Source: Setomelanomma holmii
Lineage: Eukaryota > Ascomycota > Dothideomycetes > Pleosporales > Phaeosphaeriaceae
Assembly (NCBI GenBank): GCA_010015745.1
Contig: ML978230.1
Span: forward strand, 62,001 to 126,000
Length of the DNA: 64,000 nt
Direction: 5' to 3'
The position numbers and the translations under genes were made by a program. Shown here piece by piece: positions 20,707 to 34,390 of the stretch (position 1 is its first letter; every line of letters begins with the position of its first letter). Under the pieces are notes generated by a model. The model was not told the origin of the DNA. It was given only the letters and a program-made list of their open reading frames with translations, and ran no database searches.

Positions 20707-21038
20707 CTACAAGAACGCCCGAGACCTGATAATTACCCTGATAGTCCTCTTCCGCTTAATCCCACACCCCTCTTGCTTCTCGCCCTCACTGCCGCTCTCC
20801 TCATCCGTTACCTCCATATGGATTTCCTTCTGGCCATACATGCCACTATCCGCTCCAACAAGCGTACTCGCACCATCATCATCGAGATCGAGATACACCT
20901 TCTCAATATCCTCGTCATCGTCGACATCAACAACAGCCGTTGCCGGATCCTCTACTTCTTCAATCATCGGATCCAGCTTCATGGGGAAATTTACCCGGGA
21001 CCTCTGATACGACCCCTGCCCCTCAGAGATTCCGTCAT
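20707..21038 (-). other. coding-like acidic frame after the myosin stop
   Basis: Immediately past the myosin stop, another frame runs open to 20707 for about 110 codons. It is strongly acidic (VVDVDDDEDIEKVYLDLDDD) with a basic end (IKRKRTIRVIIRSR). It would join the myosin frame if the T6 run just before the stop had seven T. It may be a genuine C-terminal tail cut off by a one-base deletion, a sequencing error, or 3' untranslated DNA that only looks coding. Confidence 0.4.
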
Positions 21039-24000
21039 CTATAAAAAACCCTTCTGACCGGAGACTCGTCGTAGGTTGCTGCGTAGGCTGCCGAATTTGC
21101 CTTTTTCACTGCTGGCGACTTCGCCCATCTCGCCCATCAGGAGGCCGATGGAGGAGCCACGGCGGGATCGGGCGTCGCCGGCATCGCTACCTGCGGCACC
21201 TGGGACGCCGAGTGCGCTTCTTCGTTCGACGCGCAGGTTCTTCCAGCCTTCGAGTTCGCGCTCAAGACGGAGATTCTTCTCCTTTTCTTCGCGTAGCTCA
21301 CGCTCAGCGCGCTTAGCAGCAAGCTGGCTGGATGAATCTGAAGACTGCAACTCGTCGATGGTCGCGAGTAGGTTCGACATCTTCTCGCGGGACTTGTTGA
21401 GATCTTCCATGATGGAGGCATTCTGCTTCTCGCGACGTTCGATCTGGTTCTGGAGGTCTTTCACTGTGCGATCAACGTTGCGGACGCTGCGTGATTCATT
21501 CAAACGTGTTGATTCAGAAGTTTCGAGGGCTTTTTCGAGCTGCGTATTGTGTTAGTATGACTGTATACAAGATGGTGAAGATATGCTTACCTCTTGAATG
21601 CGACCATGGAGGAACCTGACATCCTTGCCAGCTGAGCCGCTATAGCCCTTCGTCTCAAGATCGACCAGGCGAAGCTGGAGGTCCTTCAAGCCCTTCTCGA
21701 CAGCAGCCTTGTCCTTGTGCAGCTGCACGTTGGCTTCACGCTCAGCAACGATGTCCTTTTGCAGCTCTTGCGCAAGGGCTTCGGCTCGACGCATCTTGCC
21801 TACGGCTGCGGCGGCGATGTCTTCTTGTTGGGCAAGACCAGATTTGAGCTCCAAGAGCTCTCGGTCGTAGGTGGCGGCATTACGCATGGCCGGCGAGTCT
21901 GAGCGTGATAGGTCCTCAAGCGTGTCGGCCGCTTCCTGGAGACGAGACTCGAGGCGTCGCTTCTCCTCGATGGCGGAGTCGCGCTCGGCGGCAAGGTCGT
22001 CCACATTGGTGCGTAATGTGCGAACTTGCGAGAGGAGGTTGACGATCTTCGATTGAGCCTCGTTGTGTGCATTGGCTGCCTCATCGCGAGAGTTAGAGAT
22101 CACCTGCAGCGTCATCTCCAAGCGACTCTTTTCCTTGGCCCAGGTAGAAGAGTTCAGCACTTCGTCGTCCCACTTGCTCCTCATCTCTTCGATCTCTTCA
22201 CGTAGGCGGCCATTCTCTTCGCGGATGTAGATGATATTTTCGCGCTCCAGATCAAGCTCGTGAGTCAGCGTCGAGAGCTCGGTCTGATACTTTCGCCGCG
22301 TTTGCTCCAATGATGTTTCGCTGTCCTCGATATCGTGAGCATGTTGGCTTCTGTAATCCTCGAGCTCGTTCTGGAGGCGCTTCTTGGCTTGCAGTGCAGT
22401 CTCTAGGTCTGTCGAGAGATCTTCGACGCGTTCTTCGAACCGCTGCACTTGTCGTTGCAGGTCATCAACCATGCCATCCATATCCTTACGCTCGGCCATG
22501 ACGGTTGCACAAGTCTCTTCAGCTTCGCGAGCCTGGGTCTTCGCAAAATGCTCGGCCCTTGAAGCTTTCAGCACAGCAATTTCAGCCTGCTCCAATTTGC
22601 CAAAGTAGTCATCTGCCCTGCTTTTGTACAGACTGAGGCTCGATTGAACATCAAGCAGAGTGGAAGTCTCATTGTCCATCCGAATCTGGAGATCGGCAAA
22701 TTCTTGCAGGAGCTGATTGTGGTTGGCATGCTCCTGGTCCCTCTCAGAGGCGAACTCATCGAATTCCATCTTGAGGTCGCATAATTCGGTCTCGATGGCT
22801 GTCTTCGCCTGCTTGATGTCGTCAAAGGCCGTCTTCGCATCTGCGAGCTCGTTGATCGCAGCCTTGTGAGCCTGCACCACAGACTTCCTTGACTGCTCTT
22901 GTGAGGTCAAAAGATCAAAGAGCTCCTCATGAGACTTGGTCTGAACTTCCTGGTATGAAAGCTGGCCGGATTGAAGGCTGTGTTCAAGTGCGGACACTTT
23001 CCTTGCGGAGTCGTCGAGCATATCGTGTAACCGGTAGTTTTCACGCTCGAGCTTCTGCACTCTGCGAACTGAAGGGCTGTCATCCTGCCAGCCATTGCGG
23101 ACGGGCGATCGTTCCAGCTGAGTCTGCAGATGCTTGTTCTGCATCTCCGACATTTGAAGCTGATTCTGCAGCAGCTCGAGCTCAGCAGCCATATCCATGC
23201 GATTGTTGAACGCGACTGTGTCGACAGTGCGATCAGAACGAGCAGAAGTGTCCGTCGCATTGCTGATGTGGCGCTGATTCGTTGGTGTGTTCGTGATTGA
23301 AAACGGCCTCCTATTCTCGCTGTCCTTAAGAAGATGTGTGGGCGACCGACGTGCGTTCGCCTGATTCACCTGACTGCTATTCATCTCTTCTAGCATGGCA
23401 CGCTTCGAGTTAGCATGACGAGCATCCATATCGTTCAGCTCATCCTCATGCCTTTCTCGGAGTTCGTCCAGTTGAGCCTCGGCTCTCGAGTATCGCTCAG
23501 CAGCAACCCTCAATGCTTGGTTGGCAGCCTCGAGGCGCTCCGCCAGGTCGACCTTCTTAGAGATATCTGGCTTTGCAGCCTCGTATGTGATGGCGACATC
23601 TGGGCCTTCTGGGTCGAAGACTTTGCGAAGCAGCATAAGCTGTTTGTGGCATTCTTCCAGCTCCCGAGTGTTGTTGTCCAGAGTTGCCTGGACTGCACGA
23701 GTGTTGGCTTGGGCCTGAGTGCGGAGCTGTCTTTCAGTTTCGAGTTTCCTGTTGACTTCTGCGAGTTGAAGGTTAATGGTCGAGGAGGCCTTCTCTGCGT
23801 TACGACTCGTCTTGTGCTCGCGCGTGATCTCGTGGTTCATGTCCTCGAGACTAAGTGAGAGCTTCTCCTTCTGCTTCTCGAGAGAGGCGATGGTGAGCTG
23901 GGCGTCTTCAAGCTGGCGGAAGAGTCGCTTATTGTCTTCTTCGGCCTTCGACTTCTCATTGGTCAGCTGCATGATCTTCGAACGCTGCGTTTCGCCAGCG

Positions 24001-27000
24001 CGTGAATTGGTTCGGGCAATGTCCAGGTTCTTCTGCTGAAGTTTGTTGAGAAGCGCACGATTATCGTTCTCTGAAGCAGTCAGTCGTCCTTTTACGGTTA
24101 CGAGCTCACGCTCAAGACGTTCTTTTTGCTGGTCATTGCGCTCTTTGAAGGAGTCTGAATCAGCAAGCATTTGCGTGAGGTTATGAACTTGCTCGGCAAG
24201 ATCGTCCCGCTCTGCCTCGAGCTGGTCCAGTTGTTGGTCCTTGGCTTCAAGCTCGCGTTGTTGAGCGGCTTGACGTTCCAATGCAAGTCGAGACTGCGTC
24301 CGTTCGGCCTCAGCATCCGCATCCAGCTTCTCCTCTTCCAGCTTCATGTACTTCTCGCGCAGGCTGCGCAGCTCAGCCTGATAGTCCTTGCGTTCTTGCT
24401 CGTGGGCCGTGCGAGCTTCGGTTGCGCGTCGTAGAGTGTCTTGCTGAGCATACATCTCCTTCTCAATCGTGATCTTTGACTCATTTAGAGCATCGAAGTC
24501 ACGCTGAAGTGTGTCGTACTTGTGTTCGCTCAGCAACTCCACATCGTCTCGAGATTGTCGCTCTCGACTGAGCTCCTTTTGAGCTTGGAAGAGCTCTGCC
24601 TTGATTGACTCCATCTGCTCTTCTAGGACTTTCCGGCCTTCGCTTGATTGCGCGTCCTCAGTGATCTTCTGATCGAGTAGTCGCTTCGCATCAGCAGCCT
24701 CTCGTTCGAGTTGTTGCTGCTGCGAACGCATGGCATCCAATTCGGCTTTAGCATCTCTAAGGCGGCTCTGGAGATCATCATGCTTGGATGCCAATGTACG
24801 CTTTTCACTGTCAAATATTTGACGATCGCTTTCGTACTTCTTGAGATCGGTTTTGAGAATGGCAAGCTCGCTCTCCTTTCGCCGAATGAGATCTTCGTAG
24901 CTTGTCGAGGTCGAAGAGAGGTCAACAATCTGTTGACGCACTTGGCGGTTCTCATCGAGCAGGTCTTTGATCTGCTTCTTGCTTGCTTGCACCTCCTTGA
25001 CTGAAGCCGCCAGTTTGATGTCGAGGTCCTGGTCGGTCTTCAATAGTTTCGCTTGCAGCTCCTCTAGCTTGCGTTCCTTGAGGGCCAGGTGGCTTGTGAG
25101 CATCTTGACCTCTTGGCTAAGAGACTCCTCGGCCGCACTTCTCTGCAATTTGGCGGCTTCCAAGTCCTGTAACTGCTGATCCATCTGCGCCAGTTGTTCT
25201 TCAAGATCTTGCTTCTCATCCTCCAAGCTGCTAATGATCTGACCAGCCTGTTCGAGCTCCTTACGCCAGACTTCGGCTTGGTCTTCAATCTTCTTCTTGG
25301 CCTCCATCAGCTCATCAAGCTGATCCTCGAGCTGATCTTGATCCTCGATGGCACCGGCGAGCTTCTCCGTGAGTTCGGCCTCACGGAACTGCAGACGCTT
25401 GAAAATTTCCTCCTTGTCCAATGCAAGCGCGCGCTCGCTCTCGAGCGTCTTCTGGATTCGCTGAATATCCATTTCGGCTCTTCTTCGCTCGTCCTCGACC
25501 CTTTGCTTCTCTGCGGCTTCCTGTTGCATTTTCTCCTCGAGCTTGAGGATCATCTCGTCACGCTTCTTGACTTCGGCTGCCTGACGAGTAGCACCAAGCA
25601 TGGGCCTCATACGAGCGAAGAGCCTCCACCATGGGTTCGACTGCATGTCTAGATAGACCTGGAAATTCTTTTGGATGATGCGGGTCGCCTCGGCGCGGTA
25701 AAGACGCTTGTGGGCGATGCGGCGTTGCACAAAGCCTCGAGCTGCTGATTGGAACTGGACCATGATATCTCGGATGAGCGTATCGCGTTGATCTTCTAGC
25801 TCGGCCAAGACGCCCGCTCTGAAGAACACCTTTGTCAGACCGACACGGTATAAAGCTCGATCAAGGTTGAGCTTTTCGAGTATCAACTTCGCTGCAGTCT
25901 GTCCTTCCAGATAACCCTTCGGCAAGTCTTTGCAGAGCACTTCGTATCGCTGCCGGAACTCGACGAATGGTAGTCGATTGGGGAAACCTGTTCGGGCAAT
26001 GCGAATACCCTCAAGCACACCATTACAACGAAGCTGGTCAAGCACGAGCGGGGCGCTGAACTGTTTCGGCCTCTTCTTGTGATTCGGTAGAATGCATCGA
26101 ACAAAGTGTGGGTGTGTCGAGTGGAGCTGTGTCATTAAAGACGAGAGTTGTTCCTTGTGTCGCTGAGCCACTGTGCGGAAGAGGCCCTTCTTCACTCTGT
26201 TGCGAGCGCTACCTGCATCGTCATCGACATCTGCGCAATCTGCAAAGAGATGGGCAACTTGCTTGTCGGTAGAAGCGGCAAGAAGTCGTGTAACGTTGTC
26301 GTTGAGCGGGTCCTTGTTCTTCTCCAGCCAGCCTTCAGTCGAATACTCGACTTCGGCTGCGTAGTGTGTAAGCATGAAACCTTGCGCTAGTCGTGATGGC
26401 TTGTATTTCGTGCTTTTGCGGTCCCACAGCGAATGCAACTTCTCGGTGAAGCTCTTGTCGGTAGCCTTGGGCATGACACTGTCTTCGTCAAGACATGAGA
26501 AGATACCAATAGGATTTGGCAACTCGATCAAGTCGATCGTGGGCTGAAGGTCGCGGCCAAAGTCGATGAACTTCCATTCGATCTGCTCTCGAGCATATTC
26601 TTCCTGCTCCAGGACGAACATGTGGTGGTTGAAGAACTGCTGCAGCTTCTCGTTCGTGTAATTGATGCACAGCTGCTCGAAGCTGTTCTCATCAAAGATT
26701 TCGAAACCAGCAATATCGAGAACGCCAATGAAGTGCGAGTCGTCTCCGCCGCTACCGGTCTGATCGAGTTGTCGATTAATGCGGTCCACAAGATCGCCAA
26801 ATCCGCGCTCGTAGATACCTTTGGCCAGGGCATCGATGGCGAGGTTGACTTGCTCAGGGGTTTGAACCTTCTCAACCCACTCTCGACCAGCCTTGACCCT
26901 TGGATGCAAAAGCGCCTTGATGAAGTCTTCCGTGGAGATGCCGAGTAATTGAGCCACGACGCGGGCTTGTGCCTCTGCTGCGAGATCGAAAGTGGCTTGA

Positions 27001-28471
27001 TCAGCTCTTCGACTCTCCTTCATGGCCCTCATGTTTCCGAGATGGAGCACAGCAGCAACCGTCCGCAAGATGGAGGCTTGATCCTTGTCAGTGAACCCCA
27101 TGATGTGGAAGGCCTCGATCAAAGATTTCCACTCATCACGGTCCGACACTCCTGAAATGGCGTCGTTGCCTTGCTTGGTGTAGTCGAAGTCATCGATCTC
27201 CTTGCCATTCAAATGGAAGTCCTGCTTCATCTTGGCGTCTGCTCCACGCAGCAACTGGTAGAAAACGTGGTAGTTGCGCTCATTGGAGTTGAGTTTGACC
27301 ACTCTCGACTTCTCGAGCAAGTACCAGTCGATGTATGCACCAGCAATTTGGCCCGTCCGGCTGAACTCGATCCTAATGAATTTTCCAAAACGAGACGAGT
27401 TGTTATTTCGTACGGTCTGGGCATTCCCGAAAGCCTCGAGGATAGGGTTGGCGCGCAGAATTTGTTCTGAGAGATTGGAGAGGTGGCGTCCTCCCGACTT
27501 GGCTCGAGGATCGTCTGAATTCGCAACCGCCGCCAGATACTGGATGACTTTCTTGGTGTTCTCGGTCTTGCCAGCACCGGATTCTCCGCTGTTCGTTGTT
27601 AGCAACGCCACGATTACAACGGCACGAGTGACCTACGTGACGAGGATACTCTGGTTTTCTCCGTCGTCAACCAGATTCCGGAAGGCCTCGTCAGCCATTG
27701 CGAAGATGTGGGGTTTGGTCTCTTCTCGACTGCGACCACGGTACATGTTGATGTACTCTCGCGAATATATGGGAAGCGAACAATAGGGATTAATCGTGAC
27801 AAGGAAAAGCCCAGAGTATGTCTGTATTCGTTAGCAGCTACAGCGCTCGAGGAATCCGCATGACGTACGTATATCAGATCTGCTTGGTATCGCATGTGGA
27901 GATTATGAATCACCGAAGGTTCGTTCAAATGCGTCAGCTCCGCCATATCGTCGGCCTTGTCGAATTTGGCTGGATTGACCTTGTCGACCGATTCCGCGTC
28001 GACCTCCTGCTGCGTGCCGTTGTCGCATTGTACAAGCAGTCTTCCTTCGGGCAAATCCTCGACTACCCATCCTCGGACGAAGGCGGTTGTTGGATCCCTA
28101 AGCCAGACATAGCGCTTGCCCGAGAAGTCGTTCTCTCCTTCGACTATGCCGCCCAGCCGCGGCGTCTCCTGGCCGTCTTCTGATATGAACTGTGGTGCAA
28201 ATGTGCCCATTGGTGTGCTGTTGCGATTCGAGTTCGACCGCGTCCGTGTTGTGTCATTGCGTCCTAGCAGTGGACTGCTCAATTGCGTTAATGACTGGTT
28301 CCGCATGTGAGCCATCGTAGGTTCCGTCTCAGCGAGCGGCGACGAGACCAGGCCGGACTTTGGACGTGTCGCTGGAGTCGGCCCAGGCGACGGTGATTGT
28401 GTTCCCCTTGAGAAGGGACTGGGCCGCGAATTCCGCAGGAAAGGGCGGCCGTTGCCGTTGGGCGCACTCAT
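21039..28471 (-). CDS. class II myosin heavy chain
   Basis: Four exons, complement(21039..21539, 21591..27588, 27637..27821, 27869..28471), give 2,428 residues, close to other filamentous-fungal myosin II proteins. About 100 disordered residues precede a myosin SH3-like N-domain (WLRDPTTAFVRGWVVEDLPEG). The motor follows: P-loop GESGAGKT across the exon 2/3 junction, switch I NNNSSRFGK, switch II DIAGFE, and the YTNEKLQQFFNHHMF relay. IQ-like segments (FQSAARGFVQRR) lead into about 1,500 residues of coiled coil for dimer and filament formation. The protein drives cytokinesis-ring constriction and septation. Introns are GT-AG and in phase. The stop lies in GGTTTTTTATAG, and a possible tail is lost there. 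Confidence 0.93.
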
Positions 28472-28971
28472 GGTGAGGTCGCGGTCGTGGATAGGTGGTA
28501 CTGCGGGCAGGCGCTTTGTGTTACCAAGGCATAATGCAAAGAATGCAGAACCGAAAATATGAACAGTCCTGCAAGAACAAAATGCAGGTTAGAAGTATGT
28601 ACAGGGATGCACCGCTTTGCGCAGAAGTGAAGTTGTGAATACAAGGTTAATGCGCGCGTGGTCGGCAGCGACGATGGCTTGGTGCTCTGTTGTGTTTACC
28701 TACGCGTGTTAGCGCCAGAAGTCCGCTCAGCAACGAACACCTTTACGGGCGTGCACGTGATAACAGAACCTGGCTCGCTTCACCAGATTGAAGATCATTT
28801 GGCGCTCTCCAACGTGACCTTACCCACGCGATTCATCTGCGCATCAACCTTTGACAGCTTGTCGCCCCTCTCTCTTAGTCGCGCATACACCTTCCATCGC
28901 TGCCTTATGTATTGACGGCGAATGCGACTTTAGAAGAGAGACGCGCGTAGCTTGACTGGGGATTGAGTGCA
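28472..28971. promoter_or_regulatory. bidirectional promoter region of myosin and zf-C3H1 genes
   Basis: 500 bp between two divergent start codons of housekeeping-type genes, so it must carry both promoters. No single motif could be assigned with confidence. Confidence 0.45.
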
Positions 28972-31900
28972 ATGGCGCACAAATACCCTCAGCAGCCGTA
29001 CTACGGCCTTCCCTTTCAGTTTCCGCCTCCGCAGATGCCGCAGCCTCTACCTCTTGCTCCTGCAGAAGCGCAGAGGGCGTCGTCAGAGATGCAGCACCAC
29101 GCGCCTGCCCCAAATGCTTCCTACCTGCCAGGTCTGCAACAACCGCCTGCTGCAAGTACTAACCACGCCTCTTACAATCAGAATGCCCAGCAACCTCCAT
29201 TTCCAGAAGGTAAATCACATCCACTCCATCATCACCCCTGGAGGAAACAATGACTGACAGCAACAGCAGCATGGCCTCCACCTGATCCCAACGCATGGCT
29301 GGCCTTCATGCAGAACGCTGCCATGAGCGGCCAACCTCCACCGCCCCTTCCTGGGTTTGGCTTCCCTCCACAGCAACTCCCTCCAGCACCTCCGCTTCCA
29401 GCAACACCCTCGTCTTTCCTCCCACAACCTCCCCATCATCGCATTGCTCCAAGTGAACGTATACAGGAAGTCATGGACAGCGACCGAGAAGATGGCGAGG
29501 TTAGCGATGGTGAGGTCGCCCCGCGCGCACAATATGGGGACAACAACAGTCGGGCGTTTCAAGAGCCGCCGCGCTCCGTGCCCCAGGCAAAGAGTTTATC
29601 TGGACAGGTGGAGGAGGCGTATAATCCCAATCAACCAGCTGCCGGTCAGTCATTCACAAAGACAGCAGCTCAGAAAGCGCCCCAGCAATCAGTGGCACCT
29701 GTAGACCCAGTCTCGCAGATGCGGGAGGAGGCAAAGCAGTTCGTCAAGCTTCTTCACAGCAACAACCTGGGCTACCGTGTCTTTGCGAATGAGGATATCG
29801 ATCACGAACAGCTTCGTGGACTGTATTCGAGTCTAAACCTGCCCTCTGAGCCAGCGCCAATACTGCCACCGAAGGCTGACGTCGCAAAGTCAGCAAATCT
29901 CGCCGTCCAGCCCGTATCCCAGAGCACAGAGGAGCATCGTAAGCCTGCGCCCACGGTCAAAACGAGCATAGCTGGTGGCGCTCCAAAGTCTGCACCGTCG
30001 CCTGTAGATCGCAGGGACTACATTGCGCGTCTGCAGGCAGCAAAGCTCGCCAAGCAAACTGGCGGTCCAAAGCCCAGTCCGCCACAGAAGACTCCACCCG
30101 TAACCGCTGCTCCCGTCGCGCCCGCCTTTAATACTCCTCAGGCCGTCACGACACCGACCGCGAAGCCGCCGATTACCGACGAGCAAAGAGCAAGAAACAC
30201 GGAGTTGATAAAGCAGCGGCTGGAAGCCCTGAAGGCAAAGAATCAGGCCGCTCCTGCTCTCAACGGCACGGCGTCCGTGCAGGCATCAGCTCAAAAGAAG
30301 GAGCAGATTCAGCCGGCAGCGAACAAGGCCGCGATGCCATCTAATACCTCACTCTTCCCGGGTATCCCAGGCCTGTTCATGAATCCTCCTCCGTCTTTCG
30401 AGACCAAAGCTACTACACAAGCGACCGCCCTCTCTCAAAAGAGGTCAGCTCCGTCGGACTCCACTGGGTCGACACCGCGTGGATCAGTCACTCCTTACAC
30501 TCGCCCATTGGGCGACCCCCCTCATGCATACAACGATGAGCCGATGATCATCGATGTCAGCGATGATGAGTCCAATGGAAGTGACATGGATATCGACAAT
30601 GAGGATGGTCCTTCAAAACATCCATCTCCCGTGAACACAAGCCAGCGACGAACACCCGGCACTCTTCAGAACTTCCCTCCCCAAGCCATATCGGCGCTGC
30701 ACGGCTCCTCTGCGGCCAGCACGCCTGGGCCTCAGACACCAGCAACAGAGGCGCGGGAGCAAGAACTGAAGAAGAAGCAGGATCAGCTGGCAGCTATGAA
30801 AGCACGGCTTCAGAAGAAGCTAGCTGAGAAACGTGAGAAGGACAGGGAGGCCGCAGCTGCTGCTCTTGCTTTGCAGAAAGACATTGCCAATGGAGCAAGT
30901 GATCTCATCCAGGACGTGAAGCGACGTCGCCGTGAAGAGATACAGTCTAAGCTGCCATCTCTTGACGCTGAGCTTGCAGCCAACACAAGCAGGATGCATT
31001 TTCTGATGAAGGAGCTGCAGGAGCTCAGGCTTAAGAAAGAGAAGATGATCAAGGACAAGGACTTGTTGACTCAGGAGCTTGAGAATCTTGGGATTGACAC
31101 TGATGGTATGTCGCATGCCGAGATGCAGGCCAAGAAGGACGAGATTGAGCGTGAGGTATCTCGTGAGCCCGAAGTCTACATGCAGAACCTAGACGGTGGT
31201 TCACAAATCGTAACAAGCGGGTCAGCTAGTTCTCCTGAGACTAGTCAGGCAAGGACCCTTCACGAGGTCGAGGCGACAGCGCCAGCTCCTGCGCCCACCA
31301 AACCGCGCATCACGGTTCCAGCCTTAGACACCAGCTCCCAACACGTCTCTGACGATGCGGCTGCACCCTCCCAAGTCACCACTGTAGACGAAGTTCCAAG
31401 CACTGAGACTTTTGCGGCGGCGGCGGCTAGTGCAGCACAATCTTCGGTGCCTCAGGCAGAGTCAGTTTCACCACACCTATTGGCGCCAACTGAGAAACCT
31501 ACATGGTCGCTTGGCGATCTAGCGGCAGGTCAAGTTCAGGATTCTGCCACCCCGCTCGACGAGGAGGACGACTTTTATAGCCCGGCACCGGCGGCTGAGC
31601 CCAACGCTGCAGAGCCTATGGAAGTTCCAGCTAATGCCACCTCTGCGCCATCGCCTTCCGAGGAAGGCGAGGTCGAGATGTCAGTGTCATCCGAGGACGA
31701 AGAGGAAGAGTACGAGCCTGAAGAGCCCACCGTCCTCGAAGACATACCTATGCACGATGCTCATTTAACGGACGCCGCTACCGCCAAATCTTTAGCATCC
31801 GAGGATGTTTCTACTGAAGATGAAGATGCGTATGAACCACCCGATGTTGGCGAAGAGGCGTCAAACTTGGAGCCTGAAAATGCGCAAGATGGGGTTGCCG

Positions 31901-32681
31901 TCGCCCAATCTCATGCCGAAGCAGAAGAGGGTGCTATGGATATCGCTTCATCTTCGTCAGAGGACTCGGATTCGGATTCGGATTCTGACTCTGATGGAGA
32001 AATCGTGTCGGAGCCTGCGAATGACGCGACAATATCGGAAAATCACGCGTCGCAGGCCGCTGCTAACATTGCTGATGATCTAGCACATGAGCTGCAGCCA
32101 GATCATGCTTCGGAACCTGTACGTGCACCTGTCGCGTCAAAGCCTAGCTGACAGAAAAAGGTTTCCGTTACCCACGAAGAGCCTGAAGTGCCCAAGTTTA
32201 CCCCGTACGAGAGTCCTCTTCGGATGTTCAAGTCGTACCGCTATCACCCGACCTTTGCGCAGGATGTTCCAGGTGGCTTTTTGTCTACGACCTTTAGCCA
32301 TCAGATCGATCCTGAGAAGCCGTTGTGCCATTTCGAAAGTGCTGGCGGCTCTTGCAATGACCCTGACTGTCCGGATCAGCATTTCCGTGGCATGGGCATT
32401 ACTGGTGCGTGTTAAGAGCTGGTTTCCATTGCGTTAGTGCCCCGGCGCCATGGTACGCAGACTGACTTGTACGCTTTGTAGGTGAGACATTGCTCGTGCA
32501 GCTCGGAACTGCCAACCCAGGCAAGACGACCGAGGAGAAGCAGGCGTGGAACGACGGTCTCCGCGGCGTATTGAAAGAACTCCGTAAGAAGAGCATAAAA
32601 GACCCAAATGGCATCGCCGTAGAGATAGCCAAGTACCGCCGCCAGTTCTTGAATGACGATACCCGAGTGGTCAATCTTTGA
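28972..32681 (+). CDS. zf-C3H1 domain protein, Red1-like (nuclear RNA surveillance)
   Basis: Exons are join(28972..29209, 29270..32404, 32482..32681); a possible extra 36-nt intron at 32119-32154 would give 1,178 residues. The N-terminus is Pro/Gln-rich and low-complexity. Then come EREDGEVSDGE-type acidic blocks, a Lys/Glu-rich coiled coil (about codons 560-720) and a long acidic region with an Asp-Ser run. Near the C-terminus is the putative zinc finger of the zf-C3H1 family: SPLRMFKSYRYHP, then Cys at PLCHFE, GGSCNDPDC and the His of DQHF. In fission yeast Red1 this family scaffolds the complex sending meiotic and unstable RNAs to the exosome. An in-frame TGA at 32149-32151 separates the finger from the rest unless spliced or read through. 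Confidence 0.8.
32119..32154 (+). other. candidate 36-nt micro-intron or readthrough TGA
   Basis: GTACGT at 32119 and GCTGACAG ending at 32154 form a donor, branch-like CTGAC and acceptor in phase 0. The length is 36 nt, a multiple of three, and includes the TGA at 32149-32151. Removing it joins SEP to KKVSVTHEE and keeps the zinc finger in frame. It is shorter than every other intron in this window. Confidence 0.45.
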
Positions 32682-34390
32682 CCGTGGTAGAGGGTAGCTG
32701 AAGGCGTTGTCTTTCAGTCGCTGCACGCATACCACTGAACTCTAACCTTTGACCATGCAGTACAGCACATCTTGTTCTATACTTTTCTTTCCAGACCGTC
32801 GATGGCAATTCGACGATTGTCTTCTCAACCCCTTATATACTCGACGGTCATCGTCGAGCGGCGCTTGGCGCACGGCTTTCGACCTGTAAGCATCGATACC
32901 CATTGCATAGGCACGGAGTTTTGGTTCGCCTTCTATACATCTTTGGATGTGCATAATTTTGGCGAGAGGAGCACGCCTCGATATTATATATATAATCGAA
33001 GAAGTCTGGGGACGTTGGGAAGTCTCGCCTCAGCTACGACGCCTGAAGCTAGTCGACCGACGCTGCTGCAGATCTAGCCGAGTGAGCTTTAAGCCTACCT
33101 CAAGGGGATGCAGCCATATCTCACGCGTAATGGTAGATGAGGTAAATAAGCACAGGCTTTGGTGATGCTAGCTAGGTAGATAATGCTCACAATATCTGGT
33201 ATCCTCCATATCTACACGCGTCTCGAAGAACAATCTCAGTGACGTTTCGCCATGGCATACAAACACGATATGACGCTAGCCCCATCCTCAATGCTACTTA
33301 CACAACCCGAGCAAGGCGACATCGGTACTTTTTCAAGTGATCTTCTGCGCATCTCATAGATCAATGCGCAACACACACATAAGACACACACCTATTGGTA
33401 CTTTCTTCCAAGTATTCATGTCGGCGACTCATCAGAAGACCCGTCTCCATCTCATCACTCTCAAGCATAGCTGCCTTTCATCAACATTTCCACACACCAA
33501 AAACGACAACCGTTCCTCATACCCACCTTTTGACTCATGTAACGCAGTGCGTGCCCACCTTCGTCCCATCAAGTACACTCACTCACCCAAATACAAATCC
33601 CATACGTAGCTTGTAAAAACCCGTTCTATCCCCACCCTTACTCAAAGGTCCAACCTCCCAACCCTTTGCCACTCTCTATTTCTCTCGTCTCCCGATTGAA
33701 TGTTGTCCCAAGACAAATCTCGCATGATCTACAGGCGGAGGCGTAATGTACACGAATGACGAGCGTGTAGGTGGTATAGTATAGTAGATGCTGAAGTATT
33801 TCTCCTGACATTTACTACTGATAGCACAGTGGAGTGATACATCCTTCTCTTTGCCTTGATTTCGAGATGCAATTTCATTATCACATACTACACAAAGTCT
33901 TGAACATACAGCCCGTATTCACCCCGAATGGGACACTTGAGCTTCTTTCTCAGAATGCATTCTTAAAAGGGCGCATATATCTTCGCGCAACTTTGGGAAG
34001 CTAATCCTGTATAAGATGTATATGCTAGGGGGCCTTCGGTGCCTCGTGCACTTGTTACTAGCCTAGTTAAAATTGCGTGAGTGCCTTCAGCTATGTGCCA
34101 CTGGAAATCAAAAGGTCTAGTATTTCCAAAGGGTGAGGTGCATATATAACACGCGAGTTGATATGACTTCGCCGCACTCAAGACAAGCGTTCACTTTTGT
34201 CACTTTTCTCTCTCCAAGTATCAGATCATGTATAGTATTCTCGGCACACGGTCATTGATGAGGAATTTGTATGTATATGCACTATGTACGAGCTACATCC
34301 GCATTGTCCTCGATCATTCTGTGCTCAGGCTGCTTCGCACATGCCATTTTCATTCTGATATCGCTGGATATATTTCGGCGTAAATTGCAT
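32682..34390. other. 1.7-kb intergenic region between convergent genes
   Basis: No frame has recognisable content. A short TATATATATA run lies near 32984-32994, and C/A-rich stretches occur around 33360-33660. Nothing points to an RNA gene. Confidence 0.5.

Noticed and set aside
32149..32151. TGA as selenocysteine
   Set aside because: Ascomycete fungi are not known to use selenocysteine, and no SECIS-like element was seen.
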